A stretch of DNA of 49,381 bases from contig NZ_SSTC01000029.1 in the NCBI RefSeq assembly GCF_004801855.1, positions 1 to 49,381 on the forward strand. The letters are read 5' to 3'. The first letter of the stretch is position 1. Every line of letters starts with the position of its first letter. Of this stretch, positions 17,681-30,615 are shown in pieces. This DNA is from Pseudomonas sp. A-1 (GTDB lineage Bacteria > Pseudomonadota > Gammaproteobacteria > Pseudomonadales > Pseudomonadaceae). Under the pieces are notes generated by a model, which was not told the DNA's origin, did no database searches, and saw only the letters and a program-made list of their open reading frames with translations. The translations under genes and the position numbers were made by a program.

Positions 17681-18166
17681 ATGCGCTATCTCACGCTCCC
17701 ACTACTGCTGTGCAGTCCCCTGGCGCTGGCCCAGGAAACCAGCGACCTGAGTTACGAGGCGTACATCGACAGCGACAAGCGCATCAAATGCCTGTACGGC
17801 TACGCCGCCGAGAAGACCGGCAACCATGCGGCGGCCATGCAGATCTTCGAGGACTGCATCCGGCGCTGGAACGACGTCTACTCGATGATCTGGCTGGCGC
17901 AGATGTACGAATCCGGATCCGGCATGCCGGTAGACCTGGGCAAGTCCGCCGAGCTGATGCGCCGGGGCGCCAGCCAGCCGGATGACGCGCCCTACGTCAG
18001 CCTGGCCCGCTACCACTGGGGCGTGGCCCTGAGCGAAGGCCGCGGCGTCCCCGCCGACCCGGCGGAAGGCCGGCGCTGGCTCGAGAAGTCGGCCGCGGCC
18101 GGCGAGAGCGAGGCCATCGGCTATCTGCAGCGCCTGGCCGCACACGCCGCCGTACCCCGCCAATGA
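17681..18166 (+). CDS. Exported Sel1-like repeat protein
   Basis: 161 residues. A signal peptide (LTLPLLLCSPLALA) is followed by TPR/Sel1-type helical repeats (WLAQMYESGSGMPVDLGKSA, YHWGVALSEGRGVPADPAEG, RWLEKSAAAGE). Such solenoids scaffold protein contacts. The gene starts 3 nt after the binding-protein stop, with AAGGA inside that gene's end, so the two are coupled. Its position in the ABC run suggests it works with the exporter or propeller protein. The specific function is unknown. Confidence 0.8.
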   Translation: MRYLTLPLLLCSPLALAQETSDLSYEAYIDSDKRIKCLYGYAAEKTGNHAAAMQIFEDCIRRWNDVYSMIWLAQMYESGSGMPVDLGKSAELMRRGASQPDDAPYVSLARYHWGVALSEGRGVPADPAEGRRWLEKSAAAGESEAIGYLQRLAAHAAVPRQ

Positions 18167-18188
18167 CAACAAGAAGGTAGAACATCAC

Positions 18189-19156
18189 ATGCACGCGTCC
18201 CGCCTTGCCCGCCTCATCTCCGCCCCGCTGCTGCTCGCCGCCGGCAGCGCCCTCGCCGCCACCGCCTACGTGTCCAACGAGAAGGACAACAACCTCAGCG
18301 TGATCGACCTGGACAAGCTGGAGACGGTGGCGACCCTCGAGGTCGGCATGCGCCCGCGCGGCCTGACCCTGTCCAGCGACAACAAGCTGCTGTACATCTG
18401 CGCCAGCGACTCCGACCGCGTGCAGGTGATGGACCTGGCCAGCCGCAAGATCGTCAAGGAACTGCCCTCCGGCGCCGACCCCGAGCAGTTCGCCCTGCAC
18501 CCCAACAACCAGTGGTTGTACATCTCCAACGAGGACGACGCGCTGGTCACCGTGGTCGACGTCGACAGCGAGCAGGTCAAGGCGCAGATCGACGTCGGCG
18601 TCGAGCCGGAAGGCATGGCGGTCAGCCCGGACGGCAAGTGGGCGGTGAACACCAGCGAAACCACCAGCATGCTGCACTGGATCGACACCACCACCCACGA
18701 GCTGGTCGACAACACCCAGGTCGACCAGCGCCCGCGCCACGTCGAGTTCAGCCAGGACGGCAAGCTGCTGTGGGCCTCGGCGGAGATCGGCGGCACCGTC
18801 ACGGTGATCGACGTCGCCACCCGCCAGCCGGTGAAGACCCTGAACTTCGCCATCAAGGGCGTGCACCCGGACAAGGTGCAGCCGGTGGGCGTCAAGCTGA
18901 CCGCCGACGGCAGGTACGCCTTCGTCGCCCTCGGCCCGGCCAACCACGTGGCGGTGGTCGACGCCAGGACCTACGAGGTGCTCGACTACCTGCTGGTCGG
19001 CCGCCGCGTCTGGCACATGGCCTTCACCCCCGGCGAGAAGCAGCTCTTGACCACCAACGGGGTCAGCGGCGATGTCTCGGTGATCGACCTGGACAGCCTC
19101 AAGGTCACCAAGTCGATCAAGGTCGGCCGCTACCCGTGGGGCGTGGTGGTGACGCC

Positions 19157-19160
<4 letters not shown>
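18189..19160 (+). CDS. PQQ-locus YVTN beta-propeller protein
   Basis: 323 residues with a signal peptide (LLLAAGSALAATA). A seven-bladed propeller of YVTN-type repeats follows (YVSNEKDNNLSVIDLDKLE, LYICASDSDRVQVMDLASRK, WLYISNEDDALVTVVDVDSE, ASAEIGGTVTVIDVATRQ, FVALGPANHVAVVDARTYE). It is of the type called PQQ-dependent catabolism-associated beta-propeller. No PQQ or heme ligands are apparent, so it is probably a binding module rather than an enzyme. AAGGTAGAA precedes the ATG. Its stop overlaps the next ATG (ATGA). Confidence 0.87.
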
Positions 19161-19875
<715 letters not shown>

Positions 19876-19879
<4 letters not shown>

Positions 19880-20667
19880 CCGCCTATCTGGAATGCCTGC
19901 GCGGCATCGTGCTGCGCGAATGGCTGCGCTTCGTCCAGCAGCGCTCGCGCTTTCTCAGCGCGCTGGTGCGCCCGCTGCTGTGGCTGCTGGTGTTCGCCGC
20001 CGGTTTCCGCGCCGCGCTGGGCATCGCCATCATCGAGCCCTACGACACCTACATCACCTACGAGACCTACATAGTGCCGGGGCTGGCCTGCATGATCCTG
20101 CTGTTCAACGGCATGCAGGGCTCGCTGTCGATGGTCTACGACCGCGAGATGGGCAGCATGCGCGTGCTGCTGATGAGCCCGCTGCCGCGCCCGTTCCTGC
20201 TCGCCGCCAAGCTGCTGGCCACCAGCCTGCTGTCGCTGTTGCAGGTGTACGCCTTCCTCGCCATCGCCTGGCTGTACGGCGTGCAGCCGCCGGCCTGGGG
20301 CCTGCTGTATGCCCTGCCGGCGCTGCTGCTCGCCGCGCTGATGCTCGCCGCGCTGGGCCTGTTGCTGTCCAACGGCATCCGCCAGCTGGAGAACTTCGCC
20401 GGGGTGATGAACTTCGTGATCTTCCCGCTGTTCTTCCTGTCCTCGGCGCTCTACCCGCTGTGGAAGATGCGCGAGGCCAGCGAGTGGCTGTACTGGCTGT
20501 GCGCGCTCAACCCGTTCAGCCACGCGGTGGAGCTGGTGCGCTTCGCCCTCTACGAGCGCCTGAGCGTCACCGCCCTGCTGGTCTGCCTGGGCGTCACCGC
20601 GCTGTGCAGCCTGCTCGCCGTGCTGACCTTCAACCCGCAGCACGCGGCGCTGCGGCGCAACGCCTGA
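19876..20667 (+). CDS. ABC-2 type permease of the PQQ alcohol locus
   Basis: 263 residues with six predicted membrane helices and the ABC-2 pattern: cytoplasmic N-terminal helix (ECLRGIVLREWLRFVQQRSR), VPGLACMILLFNGMQGS, and FVIFPLFFLSSALYPLWKM before the last helices. ABC-2 permeases export lipids, polysaccharides, drugs or hemes. It forms the transporter with the ATPase immediately upstream (ATGA overlap). Last gene of the plus-strand run, convergent with a small membrane protein 10 nt downstream. Confidence 0.9.
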
Positions 20668-20677
20668 CCCCGCGCCC

Positions 20678-20800
20678 TCAGCACGCGCCCAGCCCCTGCA
20701 TCAGCAGCGCCAGCCCGCCCTGCTGCCAGCCCCACCAGGCCAGGGCGAGCAGCGCCGCCAGCAGCAGGCCGCCGGCCAGCCAGGGCAGCACGCGGCGCAT
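20678..20800 (-). CDS. 40-residue single-pass membrane peptide coupled to MFS gene
   Basis: A short reading frame whose ATG overlaps the stop of the MFS gene as TGATG, a classic reinitiation junction. The peptide is Arg-Arg at the start (MRRVLPWLAGG), one strongly hydrophobic helix (LLLAALLALAWWGW), then a Gln/Gly-rich tail ending in Cys. It resembles small accessory subunits of membrane proteins in size and placement only. It could also be a chance frame in GC-rich DNA; the overlap and helix make that less likely. Confidence 0.5.
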   Translation of the reverse strand: MRRVLPWLAGGLLLAALLALAWWGWQQGGLALLMQGLGAC

Positions 20801-22005
20801 CAGGCGGTCTCCGCCTGCAGCCGCGCCACCGGCTGCTCGCGCACCGGCCAGTTGAGCAGCGCGGCCATCACGCTGAGACCGATGCAGATCTGCCAGACCA
20901 GCTGGTAGCTGCCGGTGCGGTCGAACAGGTAGCCGCCCAGCCAGCCGCCGAGGAAGGAGCCGAGCTGGTGGAACAGGAAGACGATGCCGCCGAGCATCGA
21001 CAGGTTGCGCACACCGAACAGGGTCGCCACCGTGCCGTTGGTCAGCGGCACCGTCGACAGCCACAGGAAGCCCATGGCCATGCCGAAGGCATAGGCCGTC
21101 CACTCCGACAGCGGCGCCCACAGGAAGGCGACGATCACCACCCCGCGGATCAGGTACAGCGCGGCGAGCAGCTTCGGTTTCGCGTAGCAGCTGCCCAGCC
21201 AGCCGGCGGTGTAGGTGCCGAACACGTTGAACAGGCCGACCAGCGCCAGCACCGTGGTGCCGACCTGCGCCGGCAGGTGCTGGTCGACCAGGTAGGCCGG
21301 CAGGTGCACGCCGATGAACACCACCTGGAAGCCGCAGACGAAGAAGCCCAGCGCCAGCAGCCAGAAGCCGGAATGCCCGGCCGCCTCGCGCAAGGCCTCG
21401 CCGAGGGTCTGCACCGGGCCGTGCGCGACGGCCTGCGCCGGCGCGCGCAGCATGCTCGCCAGCGGCAGGATCAGGGCGATCAGCGCGGCCAGCGCCAGCA
21501 GCGCTCCCGACCAGCCGAGCCAGGAAATCAGCCCGAGGCTGCCCGGCAGCATGACGAACTGGCCGAACGAGCCGGCCGCAGCGGCGACGCCCATGGCCAT
21601 GCTGCGCTTCTCCACCGGCGCGGCCTGGCCGACGGCGCCGAGCAGCACCGAGAACGAGGTGCCGGACAGCCCGAGGCCGATCAAGAGGCCGGCGCTCAGC
21701 GACAGCGAGGCCGGCGAGTCGCTGAAGGCCATCAGCGCCAGGCCGGCGACGTAGAGCACGCCGCCGATCAGCACGGTGCGCCTGACCCCGAAGCGGTCGG
21801 CGAAGGCGCCGGTGAACGGCTGGATCAGGCCCCAGATCAGGTTCTGCAGGGCGATGGCGAAGGCGAACACCTCGCGGCCCCAGCCGAACTCGGCGCTCAT
21901 CGGCGGCAGGAACAGGCCGAAGCCGTGGCGCACGCCCAGCGACAGGGCGAGGATCAGCGAACTGCCCAGCAGCATCCAGCCGCAGTGGCGCCAAAGCGAG
22001 CTCAT
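20800..22005 (-). CDS. MFS transporter (oxalate/formate or monocarboxylate-porter-like)
   Basis: 401 residues, 12 membrane helices. The first loop motif is GAFADRFGVRRTVLIGG, preceded by FGLFLPPMSAEFGWGREVF, typical of the group containing oxalate:formate antiporters and related monocarboxylate porters. The last-half helices include LFNVFGTYTAGWLGS and GGIVFLFHQLGSFLGGWLGG. The substrate is not readable. The start at 22005 is directly before the first helix. It is divergent from yejK with 113 nt between, and coupled to a 40-residue peptide at its 3' end. Confidence 0.86.
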   Translation of the reverse strand: MSSLWRHCGWMLLGSSLILALSLGVRHGFGLFLPPMSAEFGWGREVFAFAIALQNLIWGLIQPFTGAFADRFGVRRTVLIGGVLYVAGLALMAFSDSPASLSLSAGLLIGLGLSGTSFSVLLGAVGQAAPVEKRSMAMGVAAAAGSFGQFVMLPGSLGLISWLGWSGALLALAALIALILPLASMLRAPAQAVAHGPVQTLGEALREAAGHSGFWLLALGFFVCGFQVVFIGVHLPAYLVDQHLPAQVGTTVLALVGLFNVFGTYTAGWLGSCYAKPKLLAALYLIRGVVIVAFLWAPLSEWTAYAFGMAMGFLWLSTVPLTNGTVATLFGVRNLSMLGGIVFLFHQLGSFLGGWLGGYLFDRTGSYQLVWQICIGLSVMAALLNWPVREQPVARLQAETA

Positions 22006-22118
22006 GGGGGTCTCCAGCAGGCAAAAGACGAGGATAACACTCGGATATGCCTGGCGGACCGTCCGGCGCCACCCATCGGTTACACTGACGCATCCGAATT
22101 TCCCGCCACGAGACCGCC

Positions 22119-23126
22119 ATGCCGATCCGTCACGCCATCGTCCACCTGATCGACAAGAAGCCCGACGGCAACCCCGCCACGCTGCACGCCCGCGACAGCG
22201 AGCTGGGCGAATCGCAGGCCATCGACAACCTGCTGGCCGACCTCAACGACAGCTACAACGCCAAGCCCAACAAGGTCTGGGGGCTGTTCCACGAGGAGTC
22301 CGGCGCCTACCCGTTCAGCGGCTGGCTGGCCGAGTACCTCGACGGCGGCCGCGACTTCGTCGCCTTCAGCCGCCAGGCGGTCGAGCACCTCAAGCAGCTG
22401 ATGGAAGAGTCCAACCTGTCCACTGGCGGCCACGTGCTGCTCGCCCACTACCAGCAGGGCATGACCGACTACCTGGCCATCGCCCTGCTGCACCACAGCG
22501 AGGGCGTGGCGGTCACCGACAGCCTCGAGGTCACCCCGTCGAGGCATCTGGACCTCGGCCAGTTGCACCTGGCCGCGCGCATCAACCTGTCCGAGTGGCG
22601 CAACAACAAGACCTCCCGGCAGTACATCTCCTTCATCAAGGGCAAGGGCGGCAAGAAGGTCTCCGAGTACTTCCGCGAGTTCATCGGCTGCCAGGAAGGC
22701 GTCGACGCGCCGAGCGAGACGCGCACCCTGCTCAAGGCATTCAGCGACTTCGTCGAGAGCGAGGACCTGGCCGAGGAGCAGGCGCGCGAGAAGACCGAGG
22801 CACTGGTCGACTACGCCAGCAGCCAGGCCCGCCGCGGCGAACCGATCGCCCTCGAGGAGCTGTCCGAGCTGATCGACGAGGAGCACCCGCGCGCCTTCTT
22901 CGAGCACATCCGCAACCAGGACTACGGCCTGGCCCCGGAGATCCCGGCGGACAAGCGCACCCTCAACCAGTTCCGCCGCTTCACCGGGCGCGCCGAGGGC
23001 CTGTCGATCAGCTTCGAGGCGCACCTGCTGGGTTCGCAGATCGAGTACGACGAGAGCAGCGACACCCTGATCATCCGCCAGCTGCCGAGCAAGCTGAAGG
23101 ACCAGCTCAAGCGGCGCAAGGACTGA
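22119..23126 (+). CDS. yejK: Nucleoid-associated protein YejK (NdpA family)
   Basis: 335 residues, full length for the family and without signal or membrane segments. It opens [17 protein letters not shown] and contains the central [20 protein letters not shown], the [20 protein letters not shown] segment and the end [10 protein letters not shown]. It belongs to the 37-kDa nucleoid-associated proteins of gammaproteobacteria. A TTACACT word about 40 nt upstream could be a -10 box. Divergent from the MFS gene, it stands 47 nt ahead of the PPK2 gene, which may be read from the same transcript. Confidence 0.92.
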   Translation: MPIRHAIVHLIDKKPDGNPATLHARDSELGESQAIDNLLADLNDSYNAKPNKVWGLFHEESGAYPFSGWLAEYLDGGRDFVAFSRQAVEHLKQLMEESNLSTGGHVLLAHYQQGMTDYLAIALLHHSEGVAVTDSLEVTPSRHLDLGQLHLAARINLSEWRNNKTSRQYISFIKGKGGKKVSEYFREFIGCQEGVDAPSETRTLLKAFSDFVESEDLAEEQAREKTEALVDYASSQARRGEPIALEELSELIDEEHPRAFFEHIRNQDYGLAPEIPADKRTLNQFRRFTGRAEGLSISFEAHLLGSQIEYDESSDTLIIRQLPSKLKDQLKRRKD

Positions 23127-23173
23127 CCTGCCGAGGGCCACCTACGCAGCAACGAGCGCAAGGAGAAATCGCC

Positions 23174-23992
23174 ATGCTCCGCCTGTCCGACGCCCAGCTC
23201 GACGCCTGCCTGGGGGACCCGCACGCGGCGGCGCCGGTCGACGCCGAGCGGCTGTGCGGCCTCGACCGCGACGGCGCGCGGGTACGACTGGAGACGCTCA
23301 GGCCGTGGCTGGCCGAGCAGCAGACGCTGCTGCGCGCGCGCCGCCAGGAGGCGCTGCTGGTCTGGCTGCAGGGCCCGGACTGCGCCGGCAAGGACGGCGC
23401 CATCCGCCAGGTGTTCGCCGGCCTCGGCCCGCAGGGGCTCGCCGTGCACGGCTTCCGCCAGCCGACGGCGGCCGAGCGCGCCGAGGGTTTCCTCGAACGC
23501 TACCGGCGCTGCCTGCCGGCGCCTGGCGAGGTCGTGCTGTTCAACCGCAGCCCCTACGAGGGCGTGGCCTGCGACCTGTTCGACGGCTTCATCGCCGCCG
23601 CGGACATCCCCGCGCGGCTGGCGCAGCTGGCCGCCTTCGAGGACGAGCTGGCCGGGCGCGGCATCCGCCTGCTCAAGGTCTACCTGCAGATCTCCCGCGT
23701 CGAGCAGAAGGCGCGCCTGCGCAAGCGCCTGCTCGACCCGCGCAAGCACTGGAAGGTCGGCGCCGAGGACCTCGAGGCGCACCGCCAGTTCGATCGGCGC
23801 GAGGCGCACTGGGCCGGCATCCTCGCTGCCAGCCAGCGCTCGCCGGCGCCCTGGCGGCTGATCCCGGCCAACCACAAGTGGCTGCGCGACCTGCTGCTGG
23901 CCAGCCTGGTCGCCCGCGAGTTCGAGCGCCTCGACCAGCGCTGGCCGAGCCCGCCGCTGCCGTTCGGCCTCGACGAGCTGGAGCGGGCCTGA
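23174..23992 (+). CDS. Polyphosphate kinase 2 family protein
   Basis: 272 residues, soluble. P-loop GPDCAGKDG at residues 67-75, then the PPK2 lid-type region (ERYRRCLPAPGEVVLFNRSPYEGV, Walker-B-like FNRS) and LLDPRKHWKVGAEDLE with the characteristic KxWK(V/F). PPK2 enzymes phosphorylate nucleotides with polyphosphate. The usual GxDAAGKxG is here GPDCAGKDG, with Cys for the first Ala, a mild variation. AAGGAG lies 8 nt before the ATG. Substrate class (NMP or NDP) is not assigned. Confidence 0.88.
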   Translation: MLRLSDAQLDACLGDPHAAAPVDAERLCGLDRDGARVRLETLRPWLAEQQTLLRARRQEALLVWLQGPDCAGKDGAIRQVFAGLGPQGLAVHGFRQPTAAERAEGFLERYRRCLPAPGEVVLFNRSPYEGVACDLFDGFIAAADIPARLAQLAAFEDELAGRGIRLLKVYLQISRVEQKARLRKRLLDPRKHWKVGAEDLEAHRQFDRREAHWAGILAASQRSPAPWRLIPANHKWLRDLLLASLVAREFERLDQRWPSPPLPFGLDELERA

Positions 23993-24007
23993 ACACGCAT
24001 CCGCAGG

Positions 24008-25213
<1,206 letters not shown>

Positions 25214-25292
25214 GTCCGGCGGGCCTGGCGCCGCCGCCACGCGGCTTCGCCAGGCCCCGATCTTGCTTTACACTGCAGTCTGTATCTATCTC

Positions 25293-26819
<1,527 letters not shown>

Positions 26820-26872
26820 CCGTCCGCGCCCCTCGCTCCGGGGGGGCGCCCGTCCCCCCGTTGCCCGCCGCC

Positions 26873-27709
26873 ATGCTCCGACCGTACGCTCTGCTGTCCG
26901 CCCTGCTCCTCGCCCTGTCCGCGCCCGTGGCGCTGGCCGAGGGTTTCCTGTCGCGCCTGCTCGACAAGCCGGTGCCCGGCGGCGTGGCGGTGGTCGACCT
27001 GGGCGACGGCCCGGCGCGGCCGGGTGCCCGCTACCAGGGCAAGCCGGTGCTGGTGGTGCGCGAGGACGGCAGGCGCTGGCTCGCCGTGGTCGGCGTGCCG
27101 CTGAGCGTCCAGCCGGGGCAGCAGCGCATCGACGTGGACGACGGCCGCCGCCTGGGCTTCACCGTCGGCGCCCGCGACTACAAGCAGCAGCACATCACCC
27201 TGAAGAACAAGGAACAGGTCAACCCGAGCCCCGCCAGCCTCAGGCGCATCGAGCGCGAGCTGGCCGAGCAGACCGACGCCTATCGCCAGTTCAGCCCGCG
27301 CCAGCCGAGCAACCTGCTGTTCGACAAGCCGGTCGCCGGGCCGCTGTCCAGCCCGTTCGGCCTGCGCCGCTTCTTCAACGGCGAGGAGCGCAACCCGCAC
27401 TCGGGCCTCGACTTCGCCGTGCCGGCCGGCACCCCGGTGAAGGCGCCGGCGGCCGGCAGGGTGATCCTGGTCGGCGACTACTTCTTCAACGGCCGCACCG
27501 TGTTCGTCGACCACGGCCAGGGCCTGATCAGCATGTTCTGCCATCTGTCACGGATCGATGTCAGAGTCGGCGACGAACTGGCGCGCGGCGCCGTGCTCGG
27601 CAAGGTCGGCGCCACCGGCCGCGCCACCGGAGCGCACCTGCACTGGAACGTCAGCCTCAACGATGCCCGGGTCGACCCGAGCATCTTCATCGGTGCCTTC
27701 CGCCCCTGA
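26873..27709 (+). CDS. M23 family metallopeptidase (LytM/peptidoglycan hydrolase)
   Basis: 278 residues with a signal peptide (LLLALSAPVALAEG). A N-terminal domain (residues 30-120) is followed by the M23 core with zinc ligands His176 and Asp180 (NPHSGLDFAVPAGT) and the His255-x-His257 pair (TGAHLHWNV), so it should be catalytically competent. Members cut peptidoglycan cross-links in the periplasm. It resembles the P. aeruginosa protein near oprC and leuA (PA3787, from memory), fitting the genes downstream. The start lies 53 nt after rhlB; no strong ribosome site is visible in the C/G-rich gap. Confidence 0.9.
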   Translation: MLRPYALLSALLLALSAPVALAEGFLSRLLDKPVPGGVAVVDLGDGPARPGARYQGKPVLVVREDGRRWLAVVGVPLSVQPGQQRIDVDDGRRLGFTVGARDYKQQHITLKNKEQVNPSPASLRRIERELAEQTDAYRQFSPRQPSNLLFDKPVAGPLSSPFGLRRFFNGEERNPHSGLDFAVPAGTPVKAPAAGRVILVGDYFFNGRTVFVDHGQGLISMFCHLSRIDVRVGDELARGAVLGKVGATGRATGAHLHWNVSLNDARVDPSIFIGAFRP

Positions 27710-27832
27710 GGCGGATGTTCTCGATCGGCGGGCCCGCCCCGCCATCCGGGCCGCGCCGCACCCGCAGCCCCCTGCCCGAGAGGCACTCACCGGGAGCCCG
27801 AGCGCTCCCCCGCTCGCGACAAGGAGAAGCCC

Positions 27833-29104
27833 ATGCCCAGCGAACTCACCCCAACCCTCGACTGGCTGCAGGCGCAGCCGCAGCTGTTCGCCGCCGTCTG
27901 CGTGGCCCTGCTGGCCAGCGTCGCCTGGCTGGCCAACTGGATCGTCAAGCGCCTGCTGGTACGCGGCATCCACCGCGCCCTCGGCGCCACCGCCATCGGC
28001 CGGCACATCGTCACCGGCGAGCAGAGCATCGTCCGCCGCCTGTCCAACATCGTCCCGTCGCTGGTGCTGTCCAGCGGCATCAAGCTGATCCCGCACCTGC
28101 CGCAGGCCGCGGTGACCGTGGTGGAGAACGTCTGCCAGGCGTTCGTCGTGCTGACCGTGGCGCTGGCCATCGGCGGGCTGCTCAAGGTCGCCAACGCGCT
28201 CTACCAGCAGCGCCCGGACGCCCATCTCAAGCCGATCAAGGGCTACCTGCAGGTGGTGCAGATCGTCGTCTACGCCATCGCCAGCATCCTGATCGTCGCC
28301 AGCCTGATCGACCGCTCGCCGCTGATCCTGCTCTCCGGCCTCGGCGCCATGGCCGCGGTGCTGATGCTGATCTTCCAGGACACCCTGCTGTCGCTGGTGG
28401 CCAGCGTGCAGATCAGCTCCAGCGACATCGTCCGGGTCGGCGACTGGGTGGAGATGCCGGCGCTGAACGCCGACGGCGACGTGATCGACATCGCCCTGCA
28501 CACCGTGAAAGTGCAGAACTGGGACAAGACCATCACCTGCATCCCGACCAAGCGCTTCATCAGCGACCCGTTCAAGAACTGGCGCGGCATGCAGGAATCG
28601 GGCGGCCGGCGGATCATGCGCAACCTGTACCTGGACCAGAACAGCGTGCGCTTCCTGGACAGCGAGGAAATCGCCCGGCTCGGCCGCTTCGCCCTGCTGC
28701 ACGACTATCTGGAGCACAAGCAGGACGAGCTGGGCGAATGGAACCGGCGCCTCGGCGAGAAGGGCCTGGCGCCGCTCAACCAGCGCCGGCTGACCAACCT
28801 CGGCACCTTCCGCGTCTACATGGAGAACTACCTGCGCCACAACCCGCGCATCCGCCAGGACATGACCCTGCTGGTGCGCCAGCTCGCCCCCGGCGCCGAC
28901 GGCCTGCCGCTGCAGCTCTACTGCTTCACCGCGACCACCGCCTGGGCCGAGTACGAGGCCATCCAGGCCGACCTGTTCGACCACCTGCTGGCGATCCTCC
29001 CGGAGTTCGGCCTGCGCGTGTTCCAGCACCCCAGCGGCGCCGATATGCGCGAGTGGCGCGCGCCGGCCGTGGAGCCACGCGAGCGCCAGACCGCGCACGC
29101 CTGA
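27833..29104 (+). CDS. Mechanosensitive ion channel, MscS/YbdG-like (copy 1)
   Basis: 423 residues, inner membrane. About five helices lie in the first 180 residues, and the pore-lining MscS helix is LSGLGAMAAVLMLIFQDTLL. The beta domain follows (SSSDIVRVGDWVEMPALNAD, TVKVQNWDKTITCIPTKRFI), then a YbdG-type C-terminal region (GGRRIMRNLYLDQNSVRF, LTNLGTFRVYMENYLRHNP, MTLLVRQLAP). YbdG-like channels release osmolytes on mild hypo-osmotic stress. AAGGAGAAG lies 4 nt before the ATG. A paralogue follows 133 nt downstream. Confidence 0.9.
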   Translation: MPSELTPTLDWLQAQPQLFAAVCVALLASVAWLANWIVKRLLVRGIHRALGATAIGRHIVTGEQSIVRRLSNIVPSLVLSSGIKLIPHLPQAAVTVVENVCQAFVVLTVALAIGGLLKVANALYQQRPDAHLKPIKGYLQVVQIVVYAIASILIVASLIDRSPLILLSGLGAMAAVLMLIFQDTLLSLVASVQISSSDIVRVGDWVEMPALNADGDVIDIALHTVKVQNWDKTITCIPTKRFISDPFKNWRGMQESGGRRIMRNLYLDQNSVRFLDSEEIARLGRFALLHDYLEHKQDELGEWNRRLGEKGLAPLNQRRLTNLGTFRVYMENYLRHNPRIRQDMTLLVRQLAPGADGLPLQLYCFTATTAWAEYEAIQADLFDHLLAILPEFGLRVFQHPSGADMREWRAPAVEPRERQTAHA

Positions 29105-29237
29105 GCCGCACGGCGAGCCCCGCGCGCGGGGGCCCGCCGATCGACCGCCGCATCTACACTGGAAGATCAGCCCGACGCCGCACGCGGCCGCGCCGCCGCG
29201 CGCGGCGTCTCCCGGGCCACGCGCCAAGGAGAAGCTC

Positions 29238-30494
29238 ATGCTCGACGCACTCTCCTCCACCCTCGACTGGCTGCAGACCCGGCCCTACCTGTTCACCGCG
29301 CTGAGCGCCGCCCTGCTGCTGGGCACCGCCTGGCTGGCCAACTGGACCGTCAAGCACCTGCTGGCGCGCGCCCTGCACCGCACCCTGAGCGCCACGCCAC
29401 TGGGGCGCCACCTGCCCAGCTACGAGCACAGCGTCGTCCGCCGCCTGTCCAACATCGTGCCGGCGCTGATCCTCTCCAGCGGGGTGACGCTGATCCCCGG
29501 CCTGCACCCGGCGGTGGTGACCGTGGTGGAGAACGTCTGCCGCGCCTTCGTCGTGCTGACCATCGCCCTGGCCATCGGCGGCGCACTGCGCCAGGCCAAC
29601 CGTCTCTACGAACAGCGCCCGGACGCCCACCTCAAGCCGATCAAGGGCTACCTGCAGGTGCTGGAGTTCGCGGTCTACGCCCTCGCGGCCATCCTGATGG
29701 TCGCCACGCTGGTCGACCGCTCGCCGCTGATCCTGCTCTCCGGCCTCGGCGCCATGGCGGCGGTGCTGATGCTGATCTTCCAGCACACCCTGCTCTCGGT
29801 GGTGGCCAGCGTGCAGATCTCCTCCAACGACATCCTCCGCGTCGGCGACTGGGTGGAGATGCCGGCGCTGAACGCCGACGGCGACGTGATCGACATCGCC
29901 CTGCACACGGTCAAGGTGCAGAACTGGGACAAGACCATCACCTGCATCCCCACCAAGCGCTTCATCAGCGACCCGTTCAAGAACTGGCGCGGCATGCACG
30001 AGTCGGGCGGGCGGCGGATCAAACGCAGCCTGTACCTGGACCAGGACAGCGTGCGCTTCATCGACGCCGCGCAGATCGAGCAATTGCGCCACTTCACCCT
30101 GCTGCGCGACTACCTGAGCGGCAAGCGCGCCGAACTGGACGAGTGGAACCGCCATCTGCTCGTCCAGGGGGCCGCGCCGCTCAACCAGCTGCGCCTGACC
30201 AACCTCGGCACCTTCCGCGCCTACGTGGAGAACTACCTGCGCCACGCCCCGTACATCCGCCAGGACATGACCCTGCTGGTGCGCCAGCTCGCCCCCACCG
30301 CCACCGGCCTGCCGCTGGAGCTGTACTGCTTCACCGCCACCACCGTGTGGGCCGACTACGAGCGCATCCAGGCGGACATCTTCGACCACCTGCTGGCGAT
30401 CCTTCCGGAGTTCGGCCTGCGCGTGTTCCAGTATCCGAGCGGCGCCGACCTGCGCGAGTGGCGGCTGCCGGCGGCCGAGCGGCGCGAGCGCTAG
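29238..30494 (+). CDS. Mechanosensitive ion channel, MscS/YbdG-like (copy 2)
   Basis: 418 residues, same layout as the upstream paralogue: N-terminal helices, LSGLGAMAAVLMLIFQHTLL pore helix, SSNDILRVGDWVEMPALNAD beta domain, and GGRRIKRSLYLDQDSVRF onwards. Even nucleotide stretches are shared, for example around 28438-28500 and 29846-29908. Differences concentrate at the N-terminus (residues 1-110) and around residues 275-310. AAGGAGAAG precedes the ATG as in copy 1. Probably the product of tandem duplication; the copies may have diverged in gating. Confidence 0.9.
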   Translation: MLDALSSTLDWLQTRPYLFTALSAALLLGTAWLANWTVKHLLARALHRTLSATPLGRHLPSYEHSVVRRLSNIVPALILSSGVTLIPGLHPAVVTVVENVCRAFVVLTIALAIGGALRQANRLYEQRPDAHLKPIKGYLQVLEFAVYALAAILMVATLVDRSPLILLSGLGAMAAVLMLIFQHTLLSVVASVQISSNDILRVGDWVEMPALNADGDVIDIALHTVKVQNWDKTITCIPTKRFISDPFKNWRGMHESGGRRIKRSLYLDQDSVRFIDAAQIEQLRHFTLLRDYLSGKRAELDEWNRHLLVQGAAPLNQLRLTNLGTFRAYVENYLRHAPYIRQDMTLLVRQLAPTATGLPLELYCFTATTVWADYERIQADIFDHLLAILPEFGLRVFQYPSGADLREWRLPAAERRER

Positions 30495-30561
30495 GCCGGG
30501 CACGCCCGAGGCACGGCCAGACGCCGGACAGTCGGTGGCCGCCACGCTCCGCCGCCGGCGC

Positions 30562-30600
30562 GGCACGGGATGCGTGCCCACGCCGGAGCGCGGGCACGCT
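30562..30600. repeat. Family D palindromic repeat
   Basis: GCACGGGATGCGTGCCCACG then CCGGAGCGCGGGCACGC, sharing the GGAGCGTGGGCA-type core of the units at 9339, 37596 and 47898. It lies between the convergent channel and oprC genes. Confidence 0.6.
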
Positions 30601-30615
30601 CAGCCTCCGCCGAGA

